This document shows positions 1 through 8,342 of a stretch of DNA of 61,688 bases, in pieces (within the stretch, counting starts at the first letter, position 1; each line of letters begins with the position of its first letter). Both the position numbers and the translations under genes were made by a program. The notes below the pieces were generated by a model. It was not told the DNA's origin. It ran no database searches and saw nothing but the letters and a program-made list of their open reading frames with translations. The stretch is from Stomatobaculum sp. (GTDB lineage Bacteria; Bacillota_A; Clostridia; Lachnospirales; Lachnospiraceae), in assembly GCA_017449925.1 (NCBI GenBank), contig JAFSYO010000171.1:1-61688 (forward strand), written 5' to 3'.

Positions 1-295
1 CGGTCTTCCAGTACTCGCCGATCTCCGGATAGCCCTCGCGGAAAGCAACTCTGGACATTGCCAGATACATACCGACTTCGGAGCACTCGCCTTCGAAGTT
101 CGCTCTCAGGCCGGCCTTGATCTCTTCATCCACATCCTTCGCGACGCCGAGAATGTGCTCGGACGCCCATACCAGTTCCTCATCCTCGTTCAGTGCTTCG
201 AAAACGGTAGAGGGCTGCTTGCACTGAGGACATTTCTCCGGCGGAGTCTCGCCTTCCCAGATATAACCACAGATTTTGCATCTCCATTTCTTCAT
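1..295 (-). CDS. Reverse-type rubrerythrin (rubredoxin domain first), C-terminus cut by window edge
   Basis: The visible 98 residues begin with a rubredoxin-like ribbon (CKIC near residue 6 and CPQC near residue 23) and continue into the first helix of a ferritin-like di-iron domain with the glutamates of ANFEGECSEVGMY. In rubrerythrins this domain binds a di-iron centre that reduces hydrogen peroxide. Having the rubredoxin ribbon at the N-terminus instead of the C-terminus is the reverse rubrerythrin arrangement known from clostridia. The ATG at 295 is preceded by GGGAG eight bases upstream. The gene follows perR on the same strand after 89 bases, so the two are probably co-expressed in a peroxide response. 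The rest of the di-iron domain lies outside the window. Confidence 0.85.
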   Translation of the reverse strand, partial: MKKWRCKICGYIWEGETPPEKCPQCKQPSTVFEALNEDEELVWASEHILGVAKDVDEEIKAGLRANFEGECSEVGMYLAMSRVAFREGYPEIGEYWKT

Positions 296-384
296 AGTTT
301 TGATCTCCCTTTTAAGAAAATTTGTTTGCTGGAATGGTTGACAGGTGCAGATGTAAATATAAATAACAGCAGTTTCAAAATGAC

Positions 385-789
385 TCATGCTTCTGTGGCC
401 TGCGGGCTGTCCAGACAAACTCTGCAGCGGCCGTAGAACACCAGCGCATGACCTTCCACAGTTCCGACCCCGCCCTGCTCTGCCAGACGGTCCAGGTTCC
501 GGATGGCTTCCATAGGACGATCCAGGACTTTTCCGCAGGATCTGCAGACCAGGTGATAGTGCTCATGGGTCTCCGCGTCGTAATGCTCGATGCCGCTGTC
601 AGAACGGATCTTCCGGATCCTTCCAAGGTCCGAAAGAAGGTTCAGATTGCGGTACACGGTCCCCAGACTGATATGGGGAAGATCCTCTCTCAGCGCGCGG
701 TACAGGGTATCGGCAGTGGGGTGGTCATGGCGCAGGATCAATGCCTCCAGGATAGCTTCTCTCTGGCGGCTGTACTTCAATTCTCCCAT
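385..789 (-). CDS. perR: Fur-family peroxide-responsive repressor PerR
   Basis: This 134-residue winged-helix metalloregulator has the complete PerR ligand set. The regulatory site is represented by a His in HDHPTAD, the Asp of HYDAE, two His in THEHYH and the Asp of KVLD. The structural zinc site is CRSC plus GRCRVC. Having Asp instead of Glu in KVLD is the feature linked to peroxide sensing in Bacillus PerR. An open frame extends upstream to 825, but the ATG at 789 has GGGGGAGG four bases before it, so I chose it. A good PerR-box match lies 30 bases upstream, which suggests autorepression. The downstream neighbour on the same strand is a reverse-type rubrerythrin, a typical PerR target. Confidence 0.9.
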   Translation of the reverse strand: MGELKYSRQREAILEALILRHDHPTADTLYRALREDLPHISLGTVYRNLNLLSDLGRIRKIRSDSGIEHYDAETHEHYHLVCRSCGKVLDRPMEAIRNLDRLAEQGGVGTVEGHALVFYGRCRVCLDSPQATEA

Positions 790-818
790 GGCGCCTCCCC
801 CTGAGAAATTAGGAACTG

Positions 819-833
819 TTATCATTATTATAT
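819..833. promoter_or_regulatory. Predicted PerR box upstream of perR
   Basis: The plus-strand sequence TTATCATTATTATAT matches the Bacillus PerR-box consensus TTATAATNATTATAA at 12 of 14 defined positions. It lies 30 bases upstream of the perR start, where a repressor would block transcription of perR and the rubrerythrin gene behind it. Found by eye. Confidence 0.65.
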
Positions 834-956
834 TGGGGTGATGACAGGTTAGTCAAGGGCAACAAAAGGAGCGTCAGTAAGGGCCAGGAAAACGGGCCGT
901 TAGGCAAGCGCAACAAAGAAGGACCCGAAAGAGAGCGAAAACATTTACTGTTTTCC

Positions 957-989
957 ACAGTTCCCAAAATTTAGGAACTGTGCTATAAT
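957..989 (+). promoter_or_regulatory. Extended -10 promoter overlapped by an inverted repeat (possible operator)
   Basis: A perfect inverted repeat ACAGTTCC / GGAACTGT (957-964 and 974-981) with an A/T-rich 9-base spacer sits directly before an extended -10 element, TGC TATAAT (981-989). No good -35 is visible at the expected distance, which fits an extended -10 promoter. The repeat covers the region a polymerase would contact, so a bound dimer could repress the S1-domain gene at 1036. The half-site TTAGGAACTGT recurs at 809-819 beside the perR promoter. Confidence 0.5.
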
Positions 990-1035
990 GGGACACAATA
1001 ACGGCCTTGGGCCGGCTAGTTGGGGAGGTTTTGTC

Positions 1036-1773
1036 ATGGCAGAAGAGAGCATGAAGGATTTTGAACAGGAAATTAATGATTCTTTTAAGACAGCGAAAAA
1101 GGTCGAGAGCGAGGACAACGGCAAGTGGGATCGCTTTGCGGAGCTGATCGAGACGAAGGAACAGTTCGACGTTAAGATCATCGAGGTTGTCAAGGGAGGC
1201 TGCATCGCTTATCTTGAAGATACGCGCGCATTTATCCCGGCCAGCCAGCTTTCCACCTCTTATGTTGAGAAGCTTGAGGATTATCAGGGCAAGCATATTA
1301 AGGTCGTTGTGATCACCGCAGATCCGGAGAAGAAGCGTCTCGTTCTTTCTCACCGCGCCATCGAGCAGGCGGAGAAGGACGCTGCGAAAGCAGAGAGACT
1401 TGCGCAGATCAAGGTCGGAGACGTTCTGGACGGCAAGGTCGAGACCCTCAAGGACTACGGCGCATTTGTGGACCTGGGCGGCGACGCCACCGGTCTGCTT
1501 CACGTTTCCCAGATTTCCCGCAAGAGAGTGAAGACCCCGGCGGACGTTCTCCAGGAAGGCCAGGAGATCAAAGTCAAGGTCATCAAGGTCGGCGACGGAA
1601 AGATCTCTCTTTCTATGCGTGCACTTGAGGAGCCGGAGCAGGGCGCCCGTGATTTCCGCGGCGCAGACCGGAACACCACCGAAGAGCCGCAGGAAGACTA
1701 CAGAAAGTTTGTCGCGAAGGAAAAGGCTACCACCAGCCTTGGCGATCTGTTAAAGGGGATCAAGCTGAACTAA
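1036..1773 (+). CDS. S1 RNA-binding domain protein (two S1 domains)
   Basis: The 245-residue protein has two S1 (OB-fold) domains, at about residues 40-107 and 126-196. The second carries the classic GDVLDGKVETLKDYGAFVDL start and the HVSQIS segment. Such proteins bind single-stranded RNA and are often annotated as ribosomal protein S1 homologues in Firmicutes, although full S1 has four to six domains. The N-terminus is acidic and the C-terminus ends in a short basic segment. I chose the ATG at 1036 because GGGGAGG lies seven bases upstream. An in-frame ATG at 988 overlaps the -10 element. The gene is transcribed away from perR. A stem-loop at 1787 separates it from the next gene. Confidence 0.85.
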   Translation: MAEESMKDFEQEINDSFKTAKKVESEDNGKWDRFAELIETKEQFDVKIIEVVKGGCIAYLEDTRAFIPASQLSTSYVEKLEDYQGKHIKVVVITADPEKKRLVLSHRAIEQAEKDAAKAERLAQIKVGDVLDGKVETLKDYGAFVDLGGDATGLLHVSQISRKRVKTPADVLQEGQEIKVKVIKVGDGKISLSMRALEEPEQGARDFRGADRNTTEEPQEDYRKFVAKEKATTSLGDLLKGIKLN

Positions 1774-1786
1774 TGTTGAAATTACA

Positions 1787-1832
1787 CTGGAAAGGACCGT
1801 CAGCATCCCGCTGATGGTTCTTTCCAGTTTTC
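1787..1832 (+). terminator. Stem-loop terminator after the S1-domain gene
   Basis: CTGGAAAG at 1787-1794 pairs perfectly with CTTTCCAG at 1820-1827, with further imperfect pairing inside, followed by TTTTC. The U tract is short, so termination may be partial. Confidence 0.5.
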
Positions 1833-1850
1833 GAGAGCAGAAGGGAAACT

Positions 1851-3314
1851 ATGGCGGAAAAAGAGAAAAAGCTTTCGAAGGGGAAGAAACTGGAGAGAGA
1901 GCTTTGCTGGAGTTATCCGAACATTGCGGAAGAAGCACCGGAGCAGATCGCCGCTGCCGCTGAATTCGCGGAAGGCTACAAGGATTTCCTCGCGCGGTGC
2001 AAGACTGAGAGGGAGTGCGTCGCCTTCGCGGAACAGGCGCTGAAAGCAGCAGGCTATGAGCGCTTTTCCCCGCAGAAGAAATACGCCGCGGGCGATAAGG
2101 TCTACGAAGTAAACCGGGGAAAGGCGATCCTTGCCACGGTATTCGGGAAACGGAACATCCGGGAAGGCGTCCGGATCAACGGCGCCCATATCGATTCCCC
2201 CCGGCTGGACCTGAAGCCGAACCCGCTTTACGAAAAGGACGAGATCGCGTACTTCAAGACCCACTACTACGGCGGGATCAGGAAGTACCAGTGGGGAACC
2301 ATCCCGCTGGCCATGCATGGCGTGGTGATCCGGAAGGATCTTACCAAGGCGGAGTTCAATATCGGCGAGGATCCGGGGGATCCGATCTTCTGCATTTCGG
2401 ATCTGCTGCCCCACCTGGCGGCGAAGCAGTCCCAGCGTCCCCTGGCAGAGGGGCTCCGGGGCGAAGAGCTGAATATCATCCTCGGTTCCACACCTTATCC
2501 GGACGGCGACGTGAAGGAACCTTTCCGTCTGGAGGTGCTGCGGATCCTCAATGAGAAGTACGGTATAACAGAGCGGGATTTCGCCCGGGCGGAGATCGAG
2601 ATGGTGCCAGCGGACAAGCCGCGGGACGTGGGCTTTGACCGCTCTATGGTAGGGGCCTACGGACAGGACGACCGGGTATGCGCTTATCCCGCGCTGATGG
2701 CCCAGCTGGTCACGACGGACCCGGAGTACACCACAGTCACCATCCTGACAGATAAAGAAGAGATCGGTTCTGTCGGAAATACTGGCCTGCATTCCAATTA
2801 TGTTCACGATTACATCACATATTTGTGCGATAATCAGGGTGCAGACCCAAAAGAAGTGTTCGCCCGTTCCGCCTGCCTCTCCGCAGACGTGAACGCGGCT
2901 TATGACCCCACCTTCCCGGATGTCTTCGAGAAGAAGAATGCCAGCTACCTGAACCATGGCGTGGTGCTCACCAAGTACACCGGCGCCAGAGGAAAGTCCG
3001 GAAGCTCGGACGCCAGCGCGGAGTTCATGGCGAAAGTCATCGATATCATGGACCGGGCAAAGGTGTTCTGGCAGATCGGGGAGCTTGGCGCGGTCGATGC
3101 CGGCGGCGGCGGGACCATTGCCCAGTTCGTGGCGATGATGAACATTGACGTAGTGGATCTCGGTGTCCCGGTGCTCTCCATGCACGCGCCCTTCGAGATC
3201 ACGAGCAAGCTGGATCTGTACAACACGTATCTGGCCTTTAAAGCGTTCTACAACGGTGCGGAAACAGCGCCGAAGAAATCCACTTTCAGCAAAGGAAGGA
3301 GAAAACAGAAATGA
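1851..3314 (+). CDS. M18 family aspartyl-type metalloaminopeptidase
   Basis: The 487-residue protein is a cytosolic di-zinc aminopeptidase of family M18, which removes N-terminal (often acidic) residues from peptides. The metal ligands and active site are complete: NGAHIDSPRLD (first His and catalytic Asp), AYGQDDR (bridging Asp), DKEEIGS (catalytic Glu and ligand Glu), SADVNAAYDP and MHAPFE (last His). Length and motif order match the longer bacterial M18 group. The lysine-rich start MAEKEKKLSKGKK and the Lys/Arg-rich end are probably flexible. The stop codon overlaps the start of the following lipoprotein gene by four bases (ATGA), so translation may be coupled. Confidence 0.92.
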   Translation: MAEKEKKLSKGKKLERELCWSYPNIAEEAPEQIAAAAEFAEGYKDFLARCKTERECVAFAEQALKAAGYERFSPQKKYAAGDKVYEVNRGKAILATVFGKRNIREGVRINGAHIDSPRLDLKPNPLYEKDEIAYFKTHYYGGIRKYQWGTIPLAMHGVVIRKDLTKAEFNIGEDPGDPIFCISDLLPHLAAKQSQRPLAEGLRGEELNIILGSTPYPDGDVKEPFRLEVLRILNEKYGITERDFARAEIEMVPADKPRDVGFDRSMVGAYGQDDRVCAYPALMAQLVTTDPEYTTVTILTDKEEIGSVGNTGLHSNYVHDYITYLCDNQGADPKEVFARSACLSADVNAAYDPTFPDVFEKKNASYLNHGVVLTKYTGARGKSGSSDASAEFMAKVIDIMDRAKVFWQIGELGAVDAGGGGTIAQFVAMMNIDVVDLGVPVLSMHAPFEITSKLDLYNTYLAFKAFYNGAETAPKKSTFSKGRRKQK

Positions 3315-4555
3315 GAAAGTCCATGAAGAAGGCAGCTGCGGCAGCCGGTATCATTGCGGGAGCCCTGATCCTTGCTTCCTGCGGAAAGAAGCCCGCAGAG
3401 ACCACGGCGGCAGCGACCACTGCAGCTGCAGCGGAGACCACGACTGCAGCGGCACCGGCAGAGACCACAGCTGCGGCCGAGACACAGGCTGAGACCGTCG
3501 CAGAGCCGGACAACTACGGCACCGTGACCCTGGGCGATTACAAGGGAGTTGACGTGGAAGTCCACGATGTCAACGTCACGGACGACGATGTTAAGGATTA
3601 TGCAGACAGCCTTGTGTCCTACAACCCGGTCACCAGCGAAGTGGACCGCGCCGCGAAGGAAGGCGACACTGTGAACATCGATTACGTCGGGAAAAAGGAC
3701 GGCGTGGCCTTTGATGGCGGAACCGCTCAAGGCTATGATCTGACCCTGGGCAGCAACACCTTTATCGACGGCTTTGAGAGCGGCCTGATCGGCGTGAAGA
3801 AGGGCGACAAGGTTGAGCTGAACCTCACCTTCCCGGAGGATTACGGCAACGCTGACCTTGCAGGCCAGAGCGTGGTCTTCGAGGTCACTGTGAACGGCGT
3901 CAAAGAGACCGTGGACGCAGTGCTGAATGACGAATGGGTACAGAACTACTCCGGCGGAGACCAGAATACCGTCGACGAGTTCCTGGCAGCGGTGAAAGAG
4001 GAGCTGCAGGAGCAGGCAGAGCAGAATGAGTACGCCAGCCAGCTGAACAATCTGATCACCACCATCGCGGATAACGCGACGATCGACGTGAATCCTGAAG
4101 CGATCGAGTACGAAGCGCAGAAGATGATCGAGAGCAGCCAGAACTCCCTTGCCCAGTACGGCATCGACCTGGACAGCTACCTTTCCATGGTAGGCATGAG
4201 CAAGGACGAGTATGAGGAGCAGATGCGTTCCAACGGCGAAGAATACGCGAAGATCAAGCTGCTGGTCCAGGAGATCGCAGAAAAAGAAGGCCTTGACAAG
4301 CTGACCGACGCGGACTACAAGGCGATCGAAGAGAAGTACGGCTATTCCAAGCAGATGCTGATCCAGATGGCCGGCCAGGAAGCCGTTGATTTCGAGACTC
4401 TTTACATGAAGGTTTCCGATTACCTGCCGGAGAACGCCAACAAGGTCGAAGCTCCCGCAGAGGAAAAAGCTGAGGAAGAAGAGCAGGCAGACGTGCCGGA
4501 AGTGGAAGCAGATCAGGCTGATGCCGGCGAGGAGACCGAGGCTGCGAAGCAGTGA
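3311..4555 (+). CDS. Trigger-factor-like FKBP-type peptidyl-prolyl isomerase lipoprotein
   Basis: The 414-residue protein begins with a lipoprotein signal ending in LASC, so Cys24 would be lipidated and the protein anchored outside the membrane. A Thr/Ala/Glu linker (about 28-65) follows. Next comes an FKBP-type domain (about 95-190, with KEGDTVNIDYVGKKDG and FIDGFESGLIGVKKGDK) and then an alpha-helical domain like the C-terminal chaperone arms of trigger factor. The ending is very acidic. Trigger factor itself is cytosolic, so this is probably a secreted-protein foldase with a role like PrsA, an inference from architecture. ATG codons at 3311 and 3323 both fit the GGAAGGAG upstream. The gene is coupled to the M18 gene by a 4-base overlap and closed by a strong terminator. 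Confidence 0.85.
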   Translation: MRKSMKKAAAAAGIIAGALILASCGKKPAETTAAATTAAAAETTTAAAPAETTAAAETQAETVAEPDNYGTVTLGDYKGVDVEVHDVNVTDDDVKDYADSLVSYNPVTSEVDRAAKEGDTVNIDYVGKKDGVAFDGGTAQGYDLTLGSNTFIDGFESGLIGVKKGDKVELNLTFPEDYGNADLAGQSVVFEVTVNGVKETVDAVLNDEWVQNYSGGDQNTVDEFLAAVKEELQEQAEQNEYASQLNNLITTIADNATIDVNPEAIEYEAQKMIESSQNSLAQYGIDLDSYLSMVGMSKDEYEEQMRSNGEEYAKIKLLVQEIAEKEGLDKLTDADYKAIEEKYGYSKQMLIQMAGQEAVDFETLYMKVSDYLPENANKVEAPAEEKAEEEEQADVPEVEADQADAGEETEAAKQ

Positions 4556-4595
4556 TCATATCAGCGTTCCAGGATATTTAAAATAGACATTTTTC

Positions 4596-4628
4596 AGAGC
4601 AGGAAAACAACTGTTTTCCTGCTCTTTT
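4596..4628 (+). terminator. Strong intrinsic terminator
   Basis: A perfect 13-base-pair stem (4596-4608 with 4613-4625, AGAGCAGG... / ...CCTGCTCT) with an AACT loop is followed by TTT. It ends the M18/foldase transcript. The next gene starts only 43 bases later. Confidence 0.85.
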
Positions 4629-4670
4629 GTGTGTTATAGTGAAGCTAAGATTAGTTTCAGGGGGCTTCAT

Positions 4671-5477
4671 ATGGGGAAAAAACTGTTCTTTTTTGACGTC
4701 GACGGCACACTGATTGACAATGAGACAAAAATCGTTCCGCAGAGCGCTCTGGACGCCATCCGGGCTTTGAGAAGAGCAGGACATCTGGTGTTCCTGAACT
4801 CCGGCCGGACATTGTGTTTCCTGGAATATGAGATGGAGACCTTCGGCGTGACGAGCGCGGTCTGCGGCTGCGGCACCCAGATCATCGTGAACGGAAGCAC
4901 CATTTTTGAAAAACGGATCAATTTCAAAAGACGCCGCGAGATCCGCAAGGCCCTGAGGGACCTGAAGGTGGACGCGATCCTGGAAGGACAGGAAGGGATC
5001 TACTTCTCCGACCGTCCCTTCAATTATCCGGAGATCATGGAGGATCTTCTGGATTATGTGGACAGTTACACGGAAACAGAGGTCAATGCCCTGGAAGACA
5101 GCTCCTACGGGTTCGACAAGATCTGTATCCAGACCAATCCCTATTCCCCTGAACCAAAACTCCTGGCCAGACTGAGAAAAGCTCTTCCCGATTTCGAGTG
5201 CATCGATCGCGGCAGGGGCTTCTACGAGTGGGTCCCGCTGGGCTGCTCCAAGGGAAGCGGGATAGACTATGTCAGGAATTACTACGGTATAGATTCTGAC
5301 GACATCTATGTGTTCGGGGACAGCGCCAACGACCTGTCCATGTTCACCTCCTGCGCCGGCCACAAGATCATCATGGAGGATCATGATTCCGTGCTGGAAA
5401 ACTATGCCACCTTTACCACGAAGAAAGTCCTGGAGGGAGGCATTATCCACGCCCTCCGGGCGCTGAACGTGCTGTGA
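4671..5477 (+). CDS. HAD-superfamily hydrolase, Cof type (sugar-phosphate phosphatase-like)
   Basis: The 268-residue protein has the HAD motifs in order: DVDGTLID at the N-terminus (nucleophile and acid/base Asp), NSGR (motif II), a conserved Lys in SKGSGIDYV (motif III) and FGDSANDLSMF (motif IV). The C2-type cap between motifs II and III places it with Cof-type phosphatases that hydrolyse sugar phosphates or other small phosphomonoesters. The substrate cannot be told from sequence. The frame is open from 4629, but the ATG at 4671 has AGGGGG six bases upstream. The next gene begins with a GTG that overlaps this stop codon, so the two are probably translated together. Confidence 0.88.
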   Translation: MGKKLFFFDVDGTLIDNETKIVPQSALDAIRALRRAGHLVFLNSGRTLCFLEYEMETFGVTSAVCGCGTQIIVNGSTIFEKRINFKRRREIRKALRDLKVDAILEGQEGIYFSDRPFNYPEIMEDLLDYVDSYTETEVNALEDSSYGFDKICIQTNPYSPEPKLLARLRKALPDFECIDRGRGFYEWVPLGCSKGSGIDYVRNYYGIDSDDIYVFGDSANDLSMFTSCAGHKIIMEDHDSVLENYATFTTKKVLEGGIIHALRALNVL

Positions 5478-5782
5478 GGGCTGCCGTGGCCGGTCAGACT
5501 GGGAAATATTACGTCTACATGCTCCTATGTGCGGACGGCAGTTACTACTGCGGGAGCACCAATGATCCGGAGAAACGGCTGCAGGCCCATAATGCAGGCA
5601 AGGGCGCCAAGTACACCAGAGGGCGCGGACCATGCAGCATCGTATATCTTGAAGAGCTCGCTTCAAAGAAAGAAGCCATGAGCCGTGAGTGGCACCTGAA
5701 AAAACTGACCCACAGCGAGAGGGAGCTGCTGGTGAAGACATCCTCCGCAGGACGGCAGGAAGAAGGAAATAAAGATGGATGA
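5474..5782 (+). CDS. GIY-YIG nuclease superfamily protein (UPF0213-like)
   Basis: The 102-residue single-domain protein has the GIY-YIG core: YYVYMLLC, then YYCGSTNDPEKRLQAHN with the catalytic-type Arg, and a later Glu in YLEELASKKEAM. It resembles the small stand-alone UPF0213 (YhbQ-like) group, whose cellular role is poorly defined. The start is a GTG at 5474 that overlaps the HAD stop codon. The 3' end overlaps the following pseudouridine synthase by eight bases, so HAD, GIY-YIG and synthase form one translationally coupled unit. Confidence 0.85.
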   Translation: MRAAVAGQTGKYYVYMLLCADGSYYCGSTNDPEKRLQAHNAGKGAKYTRGRGPCSIVYLEELASKKEAMSREWHLKKLTHSERELLVKTSSAGRQEEGNKDG

Positions 5783-6518
5783 ACTGCGGATCCTTTACGA
5801 GGACAGAGAACTCCTGGTGGCCGTGAAGCCTGAGGGAGTGGACAGCGAAGCGGCCGGCGGGTTCGGAAAGGACATGGTGAACCTGATCCGCACCCACCTG
5901 GCACAGAATACCGGCAGCGCTGATAAAAGCGCTCCCCGCCAGGGCGCAAAGGAACCGCCCTACGTGGGCGTGATCCAGCGGCTGGACAAGCCGGTCAGCG
6001 GGATCATGGTTTTTGCGAAGACCAGGGACGCCGCGGCGGCGCTGTCCAGAGAGCTCCGGGAAGGGAAGATGACGAAGACCTACCGGGCCATTCTTTGCGG
6101 ACAGCCGGAGGGAAAAAGCGGGACTCTCACGGACTGGATGGTCCAGGAGAAAAAGGGAAATCTCAGCCGGATCGCAAAGCAGACCGATCCCGGGGCAAAG
6201 GAAGCGAAGCTTTCCTATCAGGTGCTGCGGAAACAGTTCCTGGAAGGACAGCAGGTCTCAGAGGTGGAGATCCATCTTCTGACCGGCCGTCACCACCAGA
6301 TCCGGGTGCAGTTCGCCTCCCGGAACATGCCATTGATGGGCGACCGGAAATACAATCCGGCTTACCGGGAAACGCCCCCCGCCGGGCTGTGCGGCTCCTC
6401 AGAAATGGGGAAGCATCTGTGCCTCTCCGCGGTATCCCTCGCCTTTACCCACCCGAAGACCAGGAAGCCCATGCGCTTTTCCATCGATCCGCCGCACACA
6501 CTGCAGCAAAGCAAATAA
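5775..6518 (+). CDS. RluA-family RNA pseudouridine synthase
   Basis: The 247-residue protein has the catalytic motif QRLDKPVSG (Asp71 in my count), where most family members have HRLD, and the later signature LLTGRHHQIRVQFA. It would convert a specific uridine in rRNA or tRNA to pseudouridine. The target cannot be assigned, and no S4 domain is present. Residues 44-62 form a low-complexity insert (rich in G, S, A, K, P) just before the catalytic motif that most family members lack. The gene overlaps the GIY-YIG gene by eight bases. Confidence 0.88.
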   Translation: MDELRILYEDRELLVAVKPEGVDSEAAGGFGKDMVNLIRTHLAQNTGSADKSAPRQGAKEPPYVGVIQRLDKPVSGIMVFAKTRDAAAALSRELREGKMTKTYRAILCGQPEGKSGTLTDWMVQEKKGNLSRIAKQTDPGAKEAKLSYQVLRKQFLEGQQVSEVEIHLLTGRHHQIRVQFASRNMPLMGDRKYNPAYRETPPAGLCGSSEMGKHLCLSAVSLAFTHPKTRKPMRFSIDPPHTLQQSK

Positions 6519-6617
6519 ACTGTAAATGTTCCACATAAAATCCCTTCCAGAGCACTGAATAGTTGTGTAAATTATGTTAAAATAGAACGGAGAATCTTCT
6601 CAGCATGGAGGTACAGT

Positions 6618-7682
6618 ATGGCGAAGAAAAAATATGTGGCATATGTTGGGTCCTATACGTACACGGGTAAAGCGAAGGGGATCACGATCTTCGATGTGGA
6701 TGTAGAGAAGGGGCTTTTTAAAAAGCGGACGGAGGTCGAAGTGGCGAACCCGTCCGATATTATGACGACACATGACAGAAAAACGCTGTATTCCATTGCC
6801 GACGAGGGTGTCGTTTCTTACCATATCGAGGATGACGGATCCCTGACAGAGATGAATACCAGGAAGATCAAAGGCATGCGCGGACACCACCTGTCGGTGG
6901 ATTACAGCGACGGCTTCCTTTTCGTGTCCGGGTACCATGACGGAAAGCTGACTGTTGTGAAGCTGAATAAAGATCATTCTCTGGGGCCGGTCATCGACGG
7001 CGTGTTCCACAAGGGCCTGGGCTCCATTGCAGAGCGCGGCTCGCGCCCGCATATCACCTGCTCGAAGGCGACGCCGGACGGCCGTTTCGTCCTGTCCGCA
7101 GATCCCGGCATCGACCAGGTGGACATCTACCGCTTCAACGGAAAACCCGGAGAACTGAAGCTGGTGGACGCCATCCGTCCGGAACGCGGCAGCGCCCCGA
7201 CCTGGTTCTCTTTCTCCAGAGACAACCGCTTCCTCTATCTGATGTACGACTATTCCAACAGGATCGACGTATTCCGTTATATGGTGGCGGAAAACGGCAT
7301 GCCGGAATTTGAGAGGATCCAGAGCGTATGCTCTACGGGAAACAATAAGCCCGGGATCCTCAGCGCCGCCATGTGCATTGCCTTTACAAAGGACGACAAA
7401 TATGTGTTCTGCGGCAGCGCGGGCGATAACTCCGTCACCATGTTCGCCCGGGACGCGGAAACAGGTCTTCTGGATCCGCAGTTCAACCTTCCCATCAGCG
7501 GCGAGCTTCCGAAGGAAGTGGTTCCGTTCCCGGACGGAAAGCATCTGGTCAGCGTGAACCATGAGAGCGGATCTCTGACCTTCTTCTCCATTAATTACGA
7601 GAAGAAGCTCCTGGTTATGAGCTCGAATGAACTGAAGGTCAGTCAGCCGAACTGCTGCCTGATAGTGCCGGTGGAGAAATAA
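6618..7682 (+). CDS. Lactonase family beta-propeller (6-phosphogluconolactonase-like)
   Basis: The 354-residue protein starts YVAYVGSYTYTGKAKGITIF and consists of repeated beta-propeller blades, including RPHITCSKATPDGRFVLSADPG and a blade containing CIAFTKDDKYVFCGS. This is the seven-bladed lactonase fold (PF10282), whose best-known member, YbhE/Pgl, hydrolyses 6-phosphogluconolactone. Many homologues have no proven activity, so the pathway role is uncertain. No signal peptide is seen. GGAGG lies seven bases before the ATG and an A/T-rich -10-like TTAAAAT lies at 6577-6583. The gene converges with lepB. Confidence 0.8.
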   Translation: MAKKKYVAYVGSYTYTGKAKGITIFDVDVEKGLFKKRTEVEVANPSDIMTTHDRKTLYSIADEGVVSYHIEDDGSLTEMNTRKIKGMRGHHLSVDYSDGFLFVSGYHDGKLTVVKLNKDHSLGPVIDGVFHKGLGSIAERGSRPHITCSKATPDGRFVLSADPGIDQVDIYRFNGKPGELKLVDAIRPERGSAPTWFSFSRDNRFLYLMYDYSNRIDVFRYMVAENGMPEFERIQSVCSTGNNKPGILSAAMCIAFTKDDKYVFCGSAGDNSVTMFARDAETGLLDPQFNLPISGELPKEVVPFPDGKHLVSVNHESGSLTFFSINYEKKLLVMSSNELKVSQPNCCLIVPVEK

Positions 7683-7711
7683 GAATATAAGACTCGCTTG
7701 CGGGTCCTCAG

Positions 7712-7746
7712 CAAAAGAAACGCAGGCTCTCGAATGAGAGCCTGCG
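7712..7746 (-). terminator. Intrinsic terminator for lepB (minus strand)
   Basis: An 11-base-pair perfect stem (7721-7731 with 7736-7746, CGCAGGCTCTC / GAGAGCCTGCG) has a 4-base loop. Read on the minus strand it is followed by TTTCTTTT. On the plus strand there is no T run, so it mainly serves lepB, although the hairpin could also slow transcripts from the upstream lactonase gene. Confidence 0.75.
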
Positions 7747-7775
7747 GATATTCTGAAGGGGAAAAGCGGACAGCG

Positions 7776-8342
7776 CTATTCGATCTTGCTGATGCCGGGC
7801 CAGTACCGGAACAGGACTTTTGCCACGATCTTTTCCCGGTAAACAAAGGTATTGTCCCAGTAGCGGGCGTCCCTGGATTCGTTCCGGTTGTCGCCCAGAC
7901 AGAAGTAGGCGTTTTCCGGCACAGTAAAGGTCATTTCCGGCTCCACGACCATAGCCTCGCGGATATAAGGCTCCTCCAGCGGTTCCGAAGAATCGTTCAG
8001 GAACACGTGGCCGCTGCGGACGGTGACGGTGTCGCCCGGAAGACCGATGATCCTTTTCACAAAAAGGATCTTCTCGTTGTCAGGCCAGCGGAAGATGATG
8101 ATGTCGCCGCGCTCCGGGTCTCCGAAGAACTTGTACTGGAGACGGGAGCCGATGACGCGGTCCCCGGTCATGATGGTGTTCTCCATGGACGCAGAGGGGA
8201 CTCTGGAGTTGGCAATGATGAAACCGTTCATAAAGAAAGCGATCAGGGCCGCGCATACGATCACCTGGATCCAGCTGATGATTTCTGCTTTCAGGCTGGT
8301 TTTTTCCTTTTCGGGGCGCGTTCCTGTGTTCTGATTTTCCAT
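7776..8342 (-). CDS. lepB: Signal peptidase I
   Basis: The 188-residue protein has a short cytoplasmic N-terminus, one membrane segment (WIQVIVCAALIAFFMNGFII) and an extracytoplasmic catalytic domain. The Ser of SRVPSASMENTI and the Lys of FVKRIIGLPGD form the Ser/Lys dyad, and GDNRNESRDARYW is box E. It cleaves signal peptides from exported proteins. I use the ATG at 8342. A TTG at 8348 in the same frame is closer to the GAGG at 8353-8356 and is possible. The gene converges with the lactonase gene and is divergent from the GH13 gene at 8460. Confidence 0.93.
   Translation of the reverse strand: MENQNTGTRPEKEKTSLKAEIISWIQVIVCAALIAFFMNGFIIANSRVPSASMENTIMTGDRVIGSRLQYKFFGDPERGDIIIFRWPDNEKILFVKRIIGLPGDTVTVRSGHVFLNDSSEPLEEPYIREAMVVEPEMTFTVPENAYFCLGDNRNESRDARYWDNTFVYREKIVAKVLFRYWPGISKIE

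Noticed and set aside
3311..3513. Ala-rich open frames on the minus strand opposite Thr/Ala-rich lipoprotein spacers (also near 23900-24440)
   Set aside because: They arise from repeated GCN/ACN codons read backwards. They have no ribosome site or domain and lie fully within clear lipoprotein genes.
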